Assembly (NCBI GenBank): GCA_963575745.1 | Contig: CAUYUJ010000964.1 | Location: 17,501-67,500 of the forward strand | Reading direction: 5' to 3' | DNA length: 50,000 nucleotides | Source of the DNA: Prorocentrum cordatum | Taxonomy: Eukaryota; Sar; Dinophyceae; Prorocentrales; Prorocentraceae | Part shown: positions 40,961-50,000 of the stretch, piece after piece | How positions within the stretch are numbered: position 1 is the stretch's first letter | How the letters are laid out: the number at the start of each line of letters is the position of its first letter | The notes under the pieces: generated by a model | What the model was told of the DNA's origin: nothing | Seen by the model: only the letters and a program-made list of their open reading frames with translations | Databases searched by the model: none | Translations under genes and position numbers: made by a program

Positions 40961-41756
40961 CCGTCCCTCCTCCTCTTCTCCTCTTCCGCGTTCCTGGCAC
41001 CGCCTCCCCCTAAGCGTCGCCAGCAGCTCCAGGGGTGCAGGACGGCTCCTTCTCAAGGCCACGCTTGCGCCTGAGACTTCAATTGCTCACGACGGGGACG
41101 GACGCGCAAGATTGCAAACCAGTTCCACGGTCGGAGAGCGGTTTTTTGTCCAACATGCTCTAGCCGCTTGGGGCATATCCTGATGTATGATGGCCAGAAG
41201 TGTAGACTAGTGTAACAGTCAACGACGGCTTGGGCGGCTCGTTCTCAGACCCTGGACTTGCTTGGGCTTGATGATCCCATCATCTTCGGTATTCGTCACA
41301 GATCGAAGGATGCAAGGCAGCTCCGCTTGCAGACCTGGGCCTCCGCCCGAATGAGAAGACCGTGCGGCGCTTGCCTGTCAAAGGGGCGTTCTCCGCAGCG
41401 CGAACGACTGGCCGACAGGGACTCACGAGGAGGGGACTTGGGACGGGAGGGTGCATTGCGGCAGCTGAGGTGCATCCTTAGATCCTCCTCAGCCTGCTCA
41501 TCGCACCCACCCACTCAACAGCGGCGGGGCGGCGACGACGACGACGACGAGGGAGACGGCGACAGCGACGCACGAGGACAAGGAAGTGTGATGGCGACGG
41601 CGACCCTGAGATCTGACGTCGCGAACACATAAAACATGGCGAGAGGCATTCAGGACCGGAGCCCTAGATCCCATCGGTCTTGGGGCGTCGCGTAAGGGGA
41701 GGGCGATAAATGGGGGTGGAGCGTGGGCTGCAGAAAAACTGCCCTTTGGGGCCGTC

Positions 41757-41930
41757 AAGGGGCCCTTTAGGGCCCGAAAGTGCATCGGCCTCCCCCCCCC
41801 CGCATCGCCCCCCCGTTAAGCGACGCCACATTCAAGGCCCTAAAGGGGCCCTTTAGGGCCCGAGTGTATACCTTGCTCCCCACCCTCCGCATCGCCCCCC
41901 CCCCGCAAGCGACGCCTCATCTCCGCGGCC
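41757..41930. repeat. Duplicated unit of about 88 bp with GGCCCTAAAGGGGCCC palindrome
   Basis: Two copies (about 41,757 and 41,845) share GGGGCCCTTTAGGGCCCGA, a CCGCATCGCCCCCCC block and AAGCGACGCC. At 41,839-41,863 a near-perfect palindrome of about 25 bp, GGCCCTAAA..TTTAGGGCC, spans the junction. Confidence 0.9.
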
Positions 41931-42072
41931 CCTGCCGAGCCGGATCGATACGTGGGGCCCCTGTGGGGCCCGAGCCTCGGAGCGAGATCGCCCGGTGGGA
42001 AAGAACTTGCCACGCCAGGAGCTCCGGCGAGGGCGATGGCGACAGCAAAGGCCCCGGCAGCGGCGCGGCGGC

Positions 42073-42210
42073 GGCGACGACGATGACGATGAAGACGACG
42101 ACGACGACGATGACGACGGCGGCGGCGGCGTCGGCGGCGGCGGCGCGGCGACGACGACGACAAAGACGACGGCGACAGCGACGACGACCAACGACGACGA
42201 CGATGACGCT
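42073..42210. repeat. (GAC/GAT/GGC)n microsatellite
   Basis: GACGAC, GATGAC and GGCGGC units on the plus strand. A shorter GAC run is at 41,535-41,556. Confidence 0.95.
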
Positions 42211-42299
42211 GGCGGAGGCCCGCGCGCCGCCGTGGAGGGAGGAGCGCGCCGGGCGCTCGGCGCGTTCCCGCAGGGGCAGCGTGTCGCGCGCGGGCTTCC

Positions 42300-42430
42300 T
42301 CCTCCTGCTCCTCCTCCTCCTCTTCTTCCTCTTCCTCCTCTTCCTCCTCTTCCTCCTCCCCTATTTCCTCCTCCCCTTCTCCCCCTTCTCCCCCCTTCCC
42401 CTTCTCCTCATCTCCTCCTCCTTTTTACCT
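42300..42430. repeat. (CTCCTC/CTTCCTC)n pyrimidine tract
   Basis: About 130 bp of CTC, TCC and TTC units. Confidence 0.9.
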
Positions 42431-42617
42431 GCGAGCAACCATGGATACGGGGTGTCTGAGTGTCACATCATGCACCACGGGTGCGCGTGCACAGGGAGAA
42501 AGGGAGGGAGGAAAGAGCAGGGAAGGGGATTAGCCTCTATGGTACCGCCTGGTCCCCTTGGCCCCTGACCTATGTTTCAGCATCCCGCAAAGAGGGGGTC
42601 CAAAAGAGCCAGTCGTT

Positions 42618-42805
42618 CTCCTCCTCCTCCTCTTCCTCCTCCTCCTGCTCCTCATCCACCTCCACCTCCTCCTCGTCATCGTCTTCGTCCTCATCCTCCC
42701 ACTCCTCCTCCTCCTCCTCCTCCTCCTCCTCCGTCGCCCTGCCCATCCTCCTCTTCTTCCTTCTCCTCCTCCTCCTCCTCGTCCTCCTCCTCTTCCTCCT
42801 GTTAT
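42618..42805. repeat. (TCC)n pyrimidine microsatellite
   Basis: About 190 bp of TCC with CACC, TCGTC and TTC interruptions. It lies just beyond the donor site of the minus-strand exon candidate at 42,871-42,942, so it may be intronic to that gene. Confidence 0.95.
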
Positions 42806-42870
42806 GTTCCATGGCCACAAGGGGATGATCCGCAGGCTGCACATATATTCAAGAAGACAAGACAGCTTAC

Positions 42871-42942
42871 CTGCCGCAGAAGTTCTGGCCGTACTCCCCG
42901 ATCTTGTGCGCGTCGAGGTACGGGTCCAGGGGACAGATTAAC
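42871..42942 (-). CDS. Exon of an unrecognised minus-strand gene
   Basis: Minus-strand frame LICPLDPYLDAHKIGEYGQN then FCGR, ending at a strong donor CGGCAG|GTAAGCT (42,871/42,870). AG lies just upstream of the exon (GAGAG|GTTA at 42,943). The peptide is clearly protein-like. The LINE-like ORF2 stops only about 70 bp upstream in the same orientation, so this could be host-gene sequence next to the insertion. Confidence 0.5.
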
Positions 42943-43011
42943 CTCTCTAGATCAGGGTTGAGTGGGAGGTGAAGGGTTCACACCAGACGTGTCAGCAACG
43001 CAGACCTCACC

Positions 43012-43637
43012 TCACTCCTTATGCTTCTGACGACACTGCAACGCAACATGCCTGGCAAGAAAGGTGCACATTGCCTCGGGATACTGGTTCGCCTGCTGTG
43101 TATTCCAGCGACCGTTTGTCATTCCTCTAGTTCCTTGTGACCCAACGGATAACAACATCGCCCTCTCCGCGGCATCAGTTGGTTTGTCGGTTGCATACCA
43201 AATTGACACTGATAAAGGTACACGTCTTGAGCGCAAACAAAAAACACGGGTTTCACGCTCTCAGGTGTCGGGTTTCTTTGAGAAGCCACAAGATCGGAGC
43301 CTTCTGAATTTGACGGGCACGCGGGATATTCCTGCACGCCGCTCGCACTCGTGGCAAGACAAACATACATGACATAGAGAGCTGATCGATACAGATCGTT
43401 CGCTGTAGCGATCTGGCGCCATTCTCTGGAGGTGGCGAGCGGTCGTTCCCATAGGTGCTGTAAAGAACAGAGCGGCCTGGATGTCGGGCTCTCGGGGGCA
43501 TCCACGTATCGAGCAGCAGACCATGTCTCGCAGGGCGATCCAAGTATAGCCCCTCGAGCACGGCCTTGGGAAAACAATAATGACAGCCTTTTCTTGTGCT
43601 TCGGTCGACCCCAGGTCGCCATATCAATGGACAGCAT
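43012..43637 (-). pseudogene. PCETWSAAR-type C-terminal domain (methyltransferase-like?), LINE element
   Basis: The minus-strand frame reads VLSIDMATWGRP, ARGAILGSPCETWSAARYV (43,501-43,547), SLQHLWERPLATSREWRQI, and GVQEYPACPSNSEGSDL where relatives I recall carry an EHP motif. After a frame change near 43,150 it ends with MTNGRWNTQQANQYPEAMC and a stop at 43,012. S-I-D, then G-x-P-C-E-x-W-S, then an E-(H/N)-P-like motif, is reminiscent of the SAM-dependent cytosine methyltransferase order, but Glu replaces the usual Gln of PCQ. I class it as methyltransferase-like with low confidence. The link of this domain to ORF2 elements is recalled from dinoflagellate proteins. Confidence 0.55.
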
Positions 43638-43998
43638 TGCTACTAGGTCAGTCTCTGGGCCCGTCTCCTGGAAAAGCCCGAAGCAATGCTGAACATCTCC
43701 GGGCCTGCGCTGCCCGCTAAACAGGTGTAGTATACATATCGGGTGTCTCTGGGCTCAACACTGCGTGGGCTAGCTGTATGAGCCCCGTGGGATCTCGTTA
43801 ATGGCACGCGGATTTCTATATTTCATGAGGGCAAGGGAGGGGGAGGAGGAATGAAAGATCCACCCGCATCGGCGGCTAGCCAGCTGCATCCATTCCCCGG
43901 GACGGTTTAGACATGAACCTCGGCCTCAGTCGCACGGAACCCTCGAACATCGAGCCGCAGCAAGGTTATTGTCATCCGCACGAAGAGCCTCATAAAGA

Positions 43999-44492
43999 TC
44001 ATCGGACATAGGCTCCTTCACCTGTCTGAGCGTCTCGAGGCATCGTGCCAGCAGCCCTCAAATGCCTGAGAACTCTCGGCCTGTTCCTAAAGTCCTTCCA
44101 GCACACCTGACAAGCCAAGCCTTGGGCAAGGCGTCCCGCAACGTCACTGTGCCTCTTGGTCAAGGGACCCTTCGTGGACCCGACGCGAAAACAGGAATAT
44201 CCGCAAACCTCAGAGACATACTTTTTGACAGGTTCTTTTCCCAACATATTGTCTGGAGGCGGCATGGCGGCAGCCTCGCATATATTTCAGTCAGAACTGA
44301 TCGGTGTACCACCTTGTTGTGCACCTTTGCGGCATGCCGAACACTCTTTTTCCACCCGTGCGGATCCTCGGCAACCTTGAGCAAGCGCTCTCGCCGTGAG
44401 GGTTTTGTCAGCTTCGAAATCGCGATGTGTCTGGAGCCGGGCGAGATTTTCTTTGATCCCACTCTCCCATGATGTTCGGCCTGTAACTCCAT
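43999..44492 (-). pseudogene. C-terminal zinc-finger region of ORF2 (LINE element)
   Basis: Frame 44,492-44,160 has LKVAEDPHGWKKSVRHAAKV. Frame 44,265-43,999 has CGYSCFRVGSTKGPLTKRHS then CQVCWKDFRNRPRVLRHLRA, a C-x-x-C…H-type finger. Fingers after the polymerase are common in non-LTR elements and help bind template or target. Confidence 0.65.
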
Positions 44493-46150
44493 GTCCAGAA
44501 CCGCTCGGTGCTGGGGGTGGGGGTGGGGGGGCCGGAGGTCATTAGTCTGGCCAGATACCTCAGGCGCATGCGTCTGAGTATGATGGGCACTGGGATCCTT
44601 TCAACCTCGAGCAAGACCTGTTCATTGGACACATGGGGCTCGCCAGGGCGTCCGAGGCGGATTCCGAGAACACCGAAAGGGAGCGCGAGGCGCGGTCATC
44701 ATGGCGGTGACCTCAGAGCTGGTCAACTCGCCCCAGGCGTGCCCATTATGCAGCAGCGTCAGGGAAACCGACGTACTTGGAGTTCCCTTTCTTACGAGGC
44801 GCTCGGCCATAAGAATGGTCCTTCGGAGCGGGCCGACTCCGATCTTCCGTTGCGTCTTCCTGTGCGAAGGTTCGTGCGCCAGGCCACCATGAAGCGCCGC
44901 CATGGTTCCACGATGCTTGTGCGTCCTCTGGGTGTAGATGTCATTTCCGCGCTGGTTTCATGGCGCGGGTCGGAAGTAGGAAAGAGTTGAGCCCTGGAAG
45001 TAGGAAAGAGTTGAGCCCTAATGAGCCTGGGCCCAACTCCCCGACGATGCACAAGGAGGGTGGACTTGCCTTTCTTAAAAGTTATAGTCATCCCGTATCG
45101 ATTGGCGATCGCACCGATGATCAGCACAGTCTCCGAAATCCTATAGGGCAGGTCCCTTGCCCTGCGCGCGACCGCCATCGCTCCGAGGTCATCGACAAAG
45201 GTGCCGCCAGCCAGGCGGTCGACTCTCCAGGGTCACCAGGGAGTGTGAAGAGCGGCTCTTCCTGCTTCTCAAGCTTTCGCAAGTGCCCGCCAAGGTCCAT
45301 GTCTGACCTTAACGCGCGAATGATTGTGCGAATAATAGGAACAAGTCAAGTGCCATCTAGCACCCGCCCAGTACACTATCGCACGAACAACAGGAACAAA
45401 GCGTAGGTTGAAGAGCAGGTCAGCTGGTGAGCTACCAGGCCTGCCCCCCGAGGTCGCCCGAACAACTCTTCGGGAACTCTTGGTTTTAAGCCGGGCGCTG
45501 GCGCGAGTAGGTCGAGCCGCCGCGCGCTCGAGAGTCGGGGCCAGGGCCTCGGGCAGGTCGGCGGCGTCGATGGCGTCAGCCAAGTCCAGAGGATCAGTCA
45601 ACACGTGGCATCGCAATAGCACGGACCACACTGCAGAAGGCAGGCTTGAGATCTATTCACAGACAATGACCGGGGACATGCCTTCTGACGCGCCACCGCG
45701 GTAGACGTTCGAACCAGGCGGGTGGCCACGTCAGCCCCCCGACCAGAGACCCCCCCATCTGGGTCTCCAGAAGCAAGCTGGCCAAGAGTATCTGCATCTG
45801 TCTTCGCGCGAACTTGCGACGACGTTTGGCCGCGCTGTTTGTCGGGGGGGGGGGGGGGGGGGGCGCGCCAGCAACTGGCGCGCCTCGCACAATCCCCCGT
45901 GCTCTTGCACGACTCGCGAGCCCAACCTCCCTCGGAGGCGAGTGGCTATTGGGCGTGCGTGGCCGTTTTCATGGCGGAAGGATGGATCAGGCGAGCCGTC
46001 TCGTCAGGAGCGCGCCTAAGCAATTTCTCGATCAGCCCATCTGGGCCGCCAGCTGCGCGCCCGCTGGCCCGAGCGACGGAGAACCCTAGCTCGTCCTTGG
46101 TCATCCGACTTTCGACCCGGCAGACAAGGCGCGGCTCCGAGCGTCGATTA
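44408..46150 (-). pseudogene. Reverse transcriptase domain, frameshifted (LINE element)
   Basis: Motifs in order on the minus strand: GGPDGLIEKLLRRAPDETAR (about 46,060), LLLETQMGGSLVGGLT (about 45,760), SGGRPGSSPADLLFNLRF (about 45,420-45,460), the catalytic FVDD (45,188-45,199) followed by NRYGMTITFKKGKSTLLVH, then RTILMAERLVRKG and ILRRMRLRYLARLMTSGP (about 44,570). These correspond to non-LTR RT regions from the fingers through the palm and thumb. FVDD is the usual catalytic (F/Y)xDD. Several frame shifts separate the blocks, so it is inactive as read. The in-place motif order makes the assignment firm. Confidence 0.8.
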
Positions 46151-46167
46151 TTTGCGTTCTACTTCTT

Positions 46168-46862
46168 TCAAAGCTGACTCGGAGTCAAGGTCGCGCCGCC
46201 CTCGCTGCCTGCGATATAATCTTGAGCGGAGTTGGCGACAGCCACCTTAGATTGAAGAGGGGGCCCGTCTGGGCCATTCCCGATGTGGAGAGCTCCGCTG
46301 ACAACCTTCATCGCGCGTCCTCCGAAAGCTTGAAGGGCGCGCGCGATTCGCCCTTCGCGGAAGGGGTTGCAACTGTCAATGGCGTCGGCCATTTCCTTGC
46401 ACATGCTCTCAAGCAGGGCCGATCGATCTAGATCCATTTTCCCTCGCAGAAGCCCGGCCGCGGAACGGGGAACAGCCGCGGCAGCAGCAGCCCGACCATC
46501 CAAATCGCAAGACTCAAGGCCCCCAAACCTGAGCCTCAAGGGCTTGCCATAAATGAATTGCCTCACCGTCGCAGTGGAAAACCAACTATGGGCACGGACG
46601 CCTCATCACATTGGCCCAGTTATAGAGAGCCTGCGCCGCTCTGTCAAGGAGGGTCTTGAAAATGGCTCTGCTCGCCCCCCCCCCCCCGCCCGATCGCGAG
46701 CAAAGTGAGAACATCGGTGAAAGGTTTGCTTGGGGGAGTCTTCCGGGTAGGGGGTGCCGCGGCTGCGGCGCGCAACGTCCTGTCATGCGCTTGGCCATAG
46801 TAGTTATTGGCGTCGCCGGACGAAGCGAGCAGTGCAATCTCTTGCAGCATCGACCTGGTCAA
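46168..46862 (-). pseudogene. Endonuclease-to-reverse-transcriptase linker (LINE element)
   Basis: Two frames. One has LTRSMLQEIALLAS-type helix sequence and IFKTLLDRAAQALYNWANV. The second (46,566-46,168) has FREGRIARALQAFGGRAMKV, GNGPDGPPLQSKVAVANSAQ and DYIAGSEGGATLTPSQL. The "ALQAFGG…GPDGPPLQSK…ANSAQDYI" sequence fits the linker that precedes the polymerase in these elements, including the usual 'G.PL.s...va......f...E.g' phrase. Confidence 0.5.
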
Positions 46863-46901
46863 GGCGACCCTATGGGCATCGCCTGCGAGATGCCCGCCAA
46901 A

Positions 46902-47213
46902 CTATGGCAGTGATCTGCCAGTGCCCTGATGACCGCCGTTGTCGGCTTCGAACGATATGGATTTGCGGGCGCCCCTGGCGTCGCGGGGTTCCCCGCGCCA
47001 TCCCAGGCGCGCGTGGCGCAAGGTCGCTAGTAGCTGCCAAGCGATTTCATATGCGATGGCTGGGGCCAGCCGGGGGATGTTAAAGATGTAGTCCAGACGA
47101 TGAAAGGCTTCGTTCTTGACGAACGTGGGACCTTCTTTAGCATCTGGCAGCGCCCAGGACACCTCCTCAATGGATGGCGCGACGAGGCTCATTTCGTACA
47201 GAAGCTGACGCAA
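46902..47213 (-). pseudogene. Endonuclease (EEP-type) C-terminal remnant (LINE element)
   Basis: The minus-strand frame contains MSLVAPSIEEVSWALPDAKE and TFVKNEAFHRLDYIFNIPR. The T-F/W…RLDYIF pattern is the conserved region of apurinic-type endonuclease/exonuclease/phosphatase domains that nick target DNA in LINEs. The catalytic DH near the end is not clearly preserved. Confidence 0.5.
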
Positions 47214-47652
47214 GCGAGCCCCAGGAGCATTCTCAGTTTCGGCCCAGCCCCCCCCCCCAGCCTGGGCCTACCGAGACTGAAGTGGCGCTCCCAAGTCCAG
47301 CATTCGCACCAGCAGCAATCGCTTCCACCCCAGTCCTATGGGCAATGGCGGTTGTTTTTTTTCACCAGCGCTGCGCAGCGCCAACGAGCCGAGCCTGGGT
47401 ATCCTGATAAGTCGCATGTAGCATCATGAAATTGTATCATAGACTTGGCGCGCGGTCGCGCACTGCGATCCTTTGAATGTCGGCATGCACCATTAAGAAA
47501 TGGCTTCTCACAAAATATGTGGCTTTGCCCGTGTGCATCATGCAAGGGGTCACTGTTGGGAAACATGCTTCGGCCCCGACATTCCTGCAATTTCCTCCCA
47601 GGGCCAGAACGCGGCACCCGTCAGCGTTCCTAGACTCCGCAGGGGCCCTCGC

Positions 47653-48797
47653 TCATTGGATGTCCCCACCGCCAGGGCCCCATATCAGCAAGTAGTTTTC
47701 GAACGGTCTTGGAACGGCGTCTCTTCTGGCCCTCCTCGGGTTTTCGACCGCAGGCATTGCGGGAGAGGATGTGACCGTCAGGGGCACATTCCCAGCCAAA
47801 GCCGGAAACGAGTCCGACCGATCACCGAGGGCATCTGCTGGGAGTATATTTTCGGGCCTGGAGGTCTCATGCACCATGGTGGGGGTCACGAAGTTTACTT
47901 GTCCATCTTCGCACGCGACAGAGGGGTAAGCGTGGCGGTCATCATCCGCATGCTCAACCCATGACCAGACATCGCCTACCGCCGGGGTCAAGCGTAGAGC
48001 CCAGTCAGGGTCGTGCGCGGCCGTTGAGGCACGCTCGCGCTTCGAACGGCCATCGATCAACTCATTCCACGTATGAGCTTGGTGAGATGACACGTGCCCA
48101 CATTTGGCTCCACGTTTGACTTTCATTTCCTGCAGCAGCACTCGCAAGTGGGTGCCGAGCTCAGGATGGGCCTCAGACAAAGTCGCCCCTTCGGCGGTCT
48201 GAATCGCTGATGCAGGTACTACGGCAGCGAAGCCTGGCTGCTGAAAGCTCATCCACATGCCGAAACAATAGCACCCGTCTCGGGAGAGGTGCTGCTAAAC
48301 TTTCGATTGCCGGGAGAGATCCCAATGGATGTTAACAACTTCCTTGCTTCAACACCCAATGCTGCGTCTTTGGCGATGACGGCCATGGCCCAGGCCGCCG
48401 TGCTAGGTTTCTCTATGCCGAGGGGCCTGTCGACGACAACGGCGGCGCGGCCGCGCGCGCGCTGGCGAACTGGGCGCATGTCAAGGCCGAGCTTGGCATG
48501 GGGGTGGAGGCCTGTCTGGTCGACCTCCGCGTGCAGGGTGACCTGGCAGCCGCCCCTCTGTCGGCGTGTGAGCAAGCGTCCATCCCTTCCAAGCTTGCAG
48601 GTGATATGGTCTTTGGGGTCGTCGCCAACGCATGGCACGACGACCGGGGCCCTGGAATCGAGGTCGAGTACGACAGGAGCGCGAGTGTCGTTCGCACACC
48701 CCTTCGGGTCGGGACTCAACCAGCCGCGACCCCCGTCCGAAGGTGGGGGAGGCGGAGAATCGGAAAGGGGCTCAACACAATGGATCCGCATGGCCAC
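47653..48797 (-). pseudogene. ORF2 N-terminal region, degenerate (LINE element)
   Basis: Two minus-strand frames (48,797-48,249 and 48,258-47,653) overlap slightly. The first has HAKLGLDMRPVRQRARGRAA and AAWAMAVIAKDAALGVEARK; the second has LSEAHPELGTHLRVLLQEM and SSHQAHTWNELIDGRSKRER. Placed before the endonuclease remnant, they may be the ORF1/ORF2 linker or the endonuclease N-terminus. No catalytic residue can be assigned. Confidence 0.35.
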
Positions 48798-49028
48798 ACT
48801 TGAAGCGTTCGTGGTCTTGGCCTGCCAGGGGGCCGTGCGCTGGCCAAGGGTGGCGGTGGGGCTCGCTAGGGTCTATATACACAGGGTTGCGCCTGTCTAC
48901 CCTCGTCAGGCGCAGATTCACAGACTGGGCTCACACCGTATTCCGTTCGCCGCGCGGGTCGTCCATGGCGCGCCGAGCGTCCTCGTCGCTGGGCGCCGTC
49001 ACATCGACCGCCTGTGGTAGCTGCTGCA

Positions 49029-50000
49029 TCATGATTTGCTGGCATATGTGCATCTGCTATATCCTGCGTGCATCTGCTGCATATGCTGAACCACGGGCTG
49101 CATTTGACTTGCAATCTGTGTTGTACCTCTGAATGGTGTGATGGAGGTACGTGGTTCCTTCGTTTCTTCTTGTGCCATCACGTGCTTCATATCGATATGA
49201 GTTGCAGCTCCTTCTTGAAATATGGTATCCTCCTGTGCTTCTTGGGTCGTGATTCGAATATCGTTACATGTTCGATGTAGGGTTTCGAGCTGGTCCTGCA
49301 GGTTGTCGCGCATCGCAGCTTTATTGTCCAACATGTCCTGCTGTATCTCCACCGCCTTGTTGGCAGCGTCTACTCGTAGCATCATTCGCGCAATCTTAGT
49401 CTCGGTCCATGCGCTCTGCTGACCCAGAGACTTCTCTTATATCAGCATTCCGCGTGGGACCTTAATCTGCTCTGGGATCTCCCGGACTGGCTCTTTCATG
49501 GCTGATGCAATATTGTAGCGTTGCTGAGTCAAGTTGAGCTTGGACGCCGTCTCTTTGTATTATGTCCTCTCCTCTCTCTCGCCGTCCTTCGGTGAGAGAG
49601 GCTTGCAAGTCGGATTCGCATTCGATTCTGCTGGCGTTACCATTGACGAAGGGTGGGTATCTGATGTCCTCTTCCTCGTCCTCCCATGGCCTTGAATTTG
49701 CACTCCTCTGGCTGTTGGATCGCTGGCGACGTCTGTCCGTCTTGCCGACCGTATCCTGTCCAGCTGAGGCCTTCCAATAGGTGCTGCACTTGCTGCAATT
49801 GGTCACCTTCAGCCGTTTGTGCTGCTCGCATTTGCATGTCCAGGTCGCTGCCCACTGCGCCATCTGTGAAGGCGCCCCTGAAGAATGCGATTGCCGGGGC
49901 TGGGACAAATCCTGGAACTTGGGACGCGGGCGAGAGATGGAGGGCAAGAGTGAAACTTGCCCCCGCGCGAAACGTCCTGCCTGCCGAGATGGTCGCCTGT
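49029..50000 (-). pseudogene. ORF1-like: Cys-rich zinc finger plus coiled coil (LINE element)
   Basis: The frame runs in from beyond the window end: Arg-rich leader, then WTCKCEQHKRLKVTNCSKC (C-x-C..C-x-x-C, zinc-ribbon-like), RRRQRSNSQRSANSRPW and an acidic stretch, stopping near 49,462. After a frame break, 49,385-49,029 gives a predicted coiled coil (LRVDAANKAVEIQQDMLDNK, AMRDNLQDQLETLHRT). This is the layout of the nucleic-acid-binding ORF1 segment seen in dinoflagellate LINEs. ORF1 proteins bind element RNA and form particles (established for LINEs; inferred here). Confidence 0.65.

Larger units (their letters stand above)
43012..50000 (-). mobile_element. Degenerate LINE-like non-LTR retrotransposon, 5' end beyond the window
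   Basis: Read on the minus strand from 50,000 down, a chain of broken frames matches the domain order of dinoflagellate non-LTR elements: Cys-rich zinc-finger and coiled-coil ORF1, endonuclease, linker, reverse transcriptase, C2H2-type fingers, and a PCETWSAAR C-terminal domain ending at 43,012. At least seven frame changes or stops mean it cannot be translated as it stands. The region lacks microsatellites and is less GC-extreme than the rest of the window. No poly(A) tail or target duplication was found at the 3' end. Confidence 0.8.

Noticed and set aside
44277-44290. A second CTCGCATATATTT identical to the start of the retroposed segment
   Set aside because: A 13-mer match in a 50-kb window is expected by chance several times. 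It lacks an adjoining leader or poly(A).

Overview
The window looks like a piece of a nuclear genome from a core dinoflagellate (alveolate protist). Genus cannot be fixed from the sequence. The evidence: GC-rich DNA dominated by trinucleotide microsatellites and dispersed repeats; short introns whose inferred donors are AG|GC as well as GT; several protein types I associate with dinoflagellates (a KRPAA-rich linker protein, a C-terminal AFSWK..AW domain, a large tnp2-like transposase, and a LINE-like ORF2 ending in C2H2 fingers plus a PCETWSAAR domain); and a probable truncated trans-spliced-leader relic on a retroposed copy. There is no bacterial-style operon organisation, and no rRNA, tRNA or CRISPR was recognised. 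Family resemblances were recognised by eye; no search was run.

Layout. 0-8 kb: repeats and low complexity, including copy A of a decayed coding-like repeat (2135-3790, minus). 8-10.4 kb: an intact-looking transposase-like gene, 691 aa after removal of one 144-bp GC-AG intron. 11-12.2 kb: a probable two-exon gene of unknown function. 12.5-14.1 kb: a two-exon gene (463 aa) with Cys/His clusters whose 124-bp intron is a microsatellite hairpin. 14-16 kb: direct repeats and microsatellites. 16.38-18.81 kb: a likely retroposed mRNA copy (leader relic, unnamed dinoflagellate protein family, KRPAA segment, 75-nt poly(A), 7-bp target-site duplication). 19-25 kb: tandem arrays and a few exon candidates. 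25-27.5 kb: copy B of the decayed repeat, inverted relative to copy A and interrupted by about 0.7 kb of (TAC)n. 28-32.7 kb: a foldback element, GGA/GAT arrays and an 84-bp tandem repeat. 32.8-35.0 kb: a five-exon glycosyltransferase gene (about 361 aa, DxD motif), whose introns contain a GGA/TCC hairpin, a dispersed repeat and a foldback element. 35-42.8 kb: MITE-like elements, dispersed repeats, a 102-bp in-frame tandem repeat and microsatellites. 43-50 kb: a degenerate LINE-like retrotransposon on the minus strand that runs off the window end (zinc-finger/coiled-coil ORF1, endonuclease, reverse transcriptase with FVDD, C2H2 fingers, methyltransferase-like C-terminal domain).

The strongest leads for new biology are the introns that carry or consist of repeats (microsatellite hairpins, a dispersed repeat, a foldback element), the retroposed mRNA with a target-site duplication, the LINE-linked PCETW domain, and two new-looking short inverted-repeat families. 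Gene boundaries rest on splice logic done by eye and need transcript evidence.
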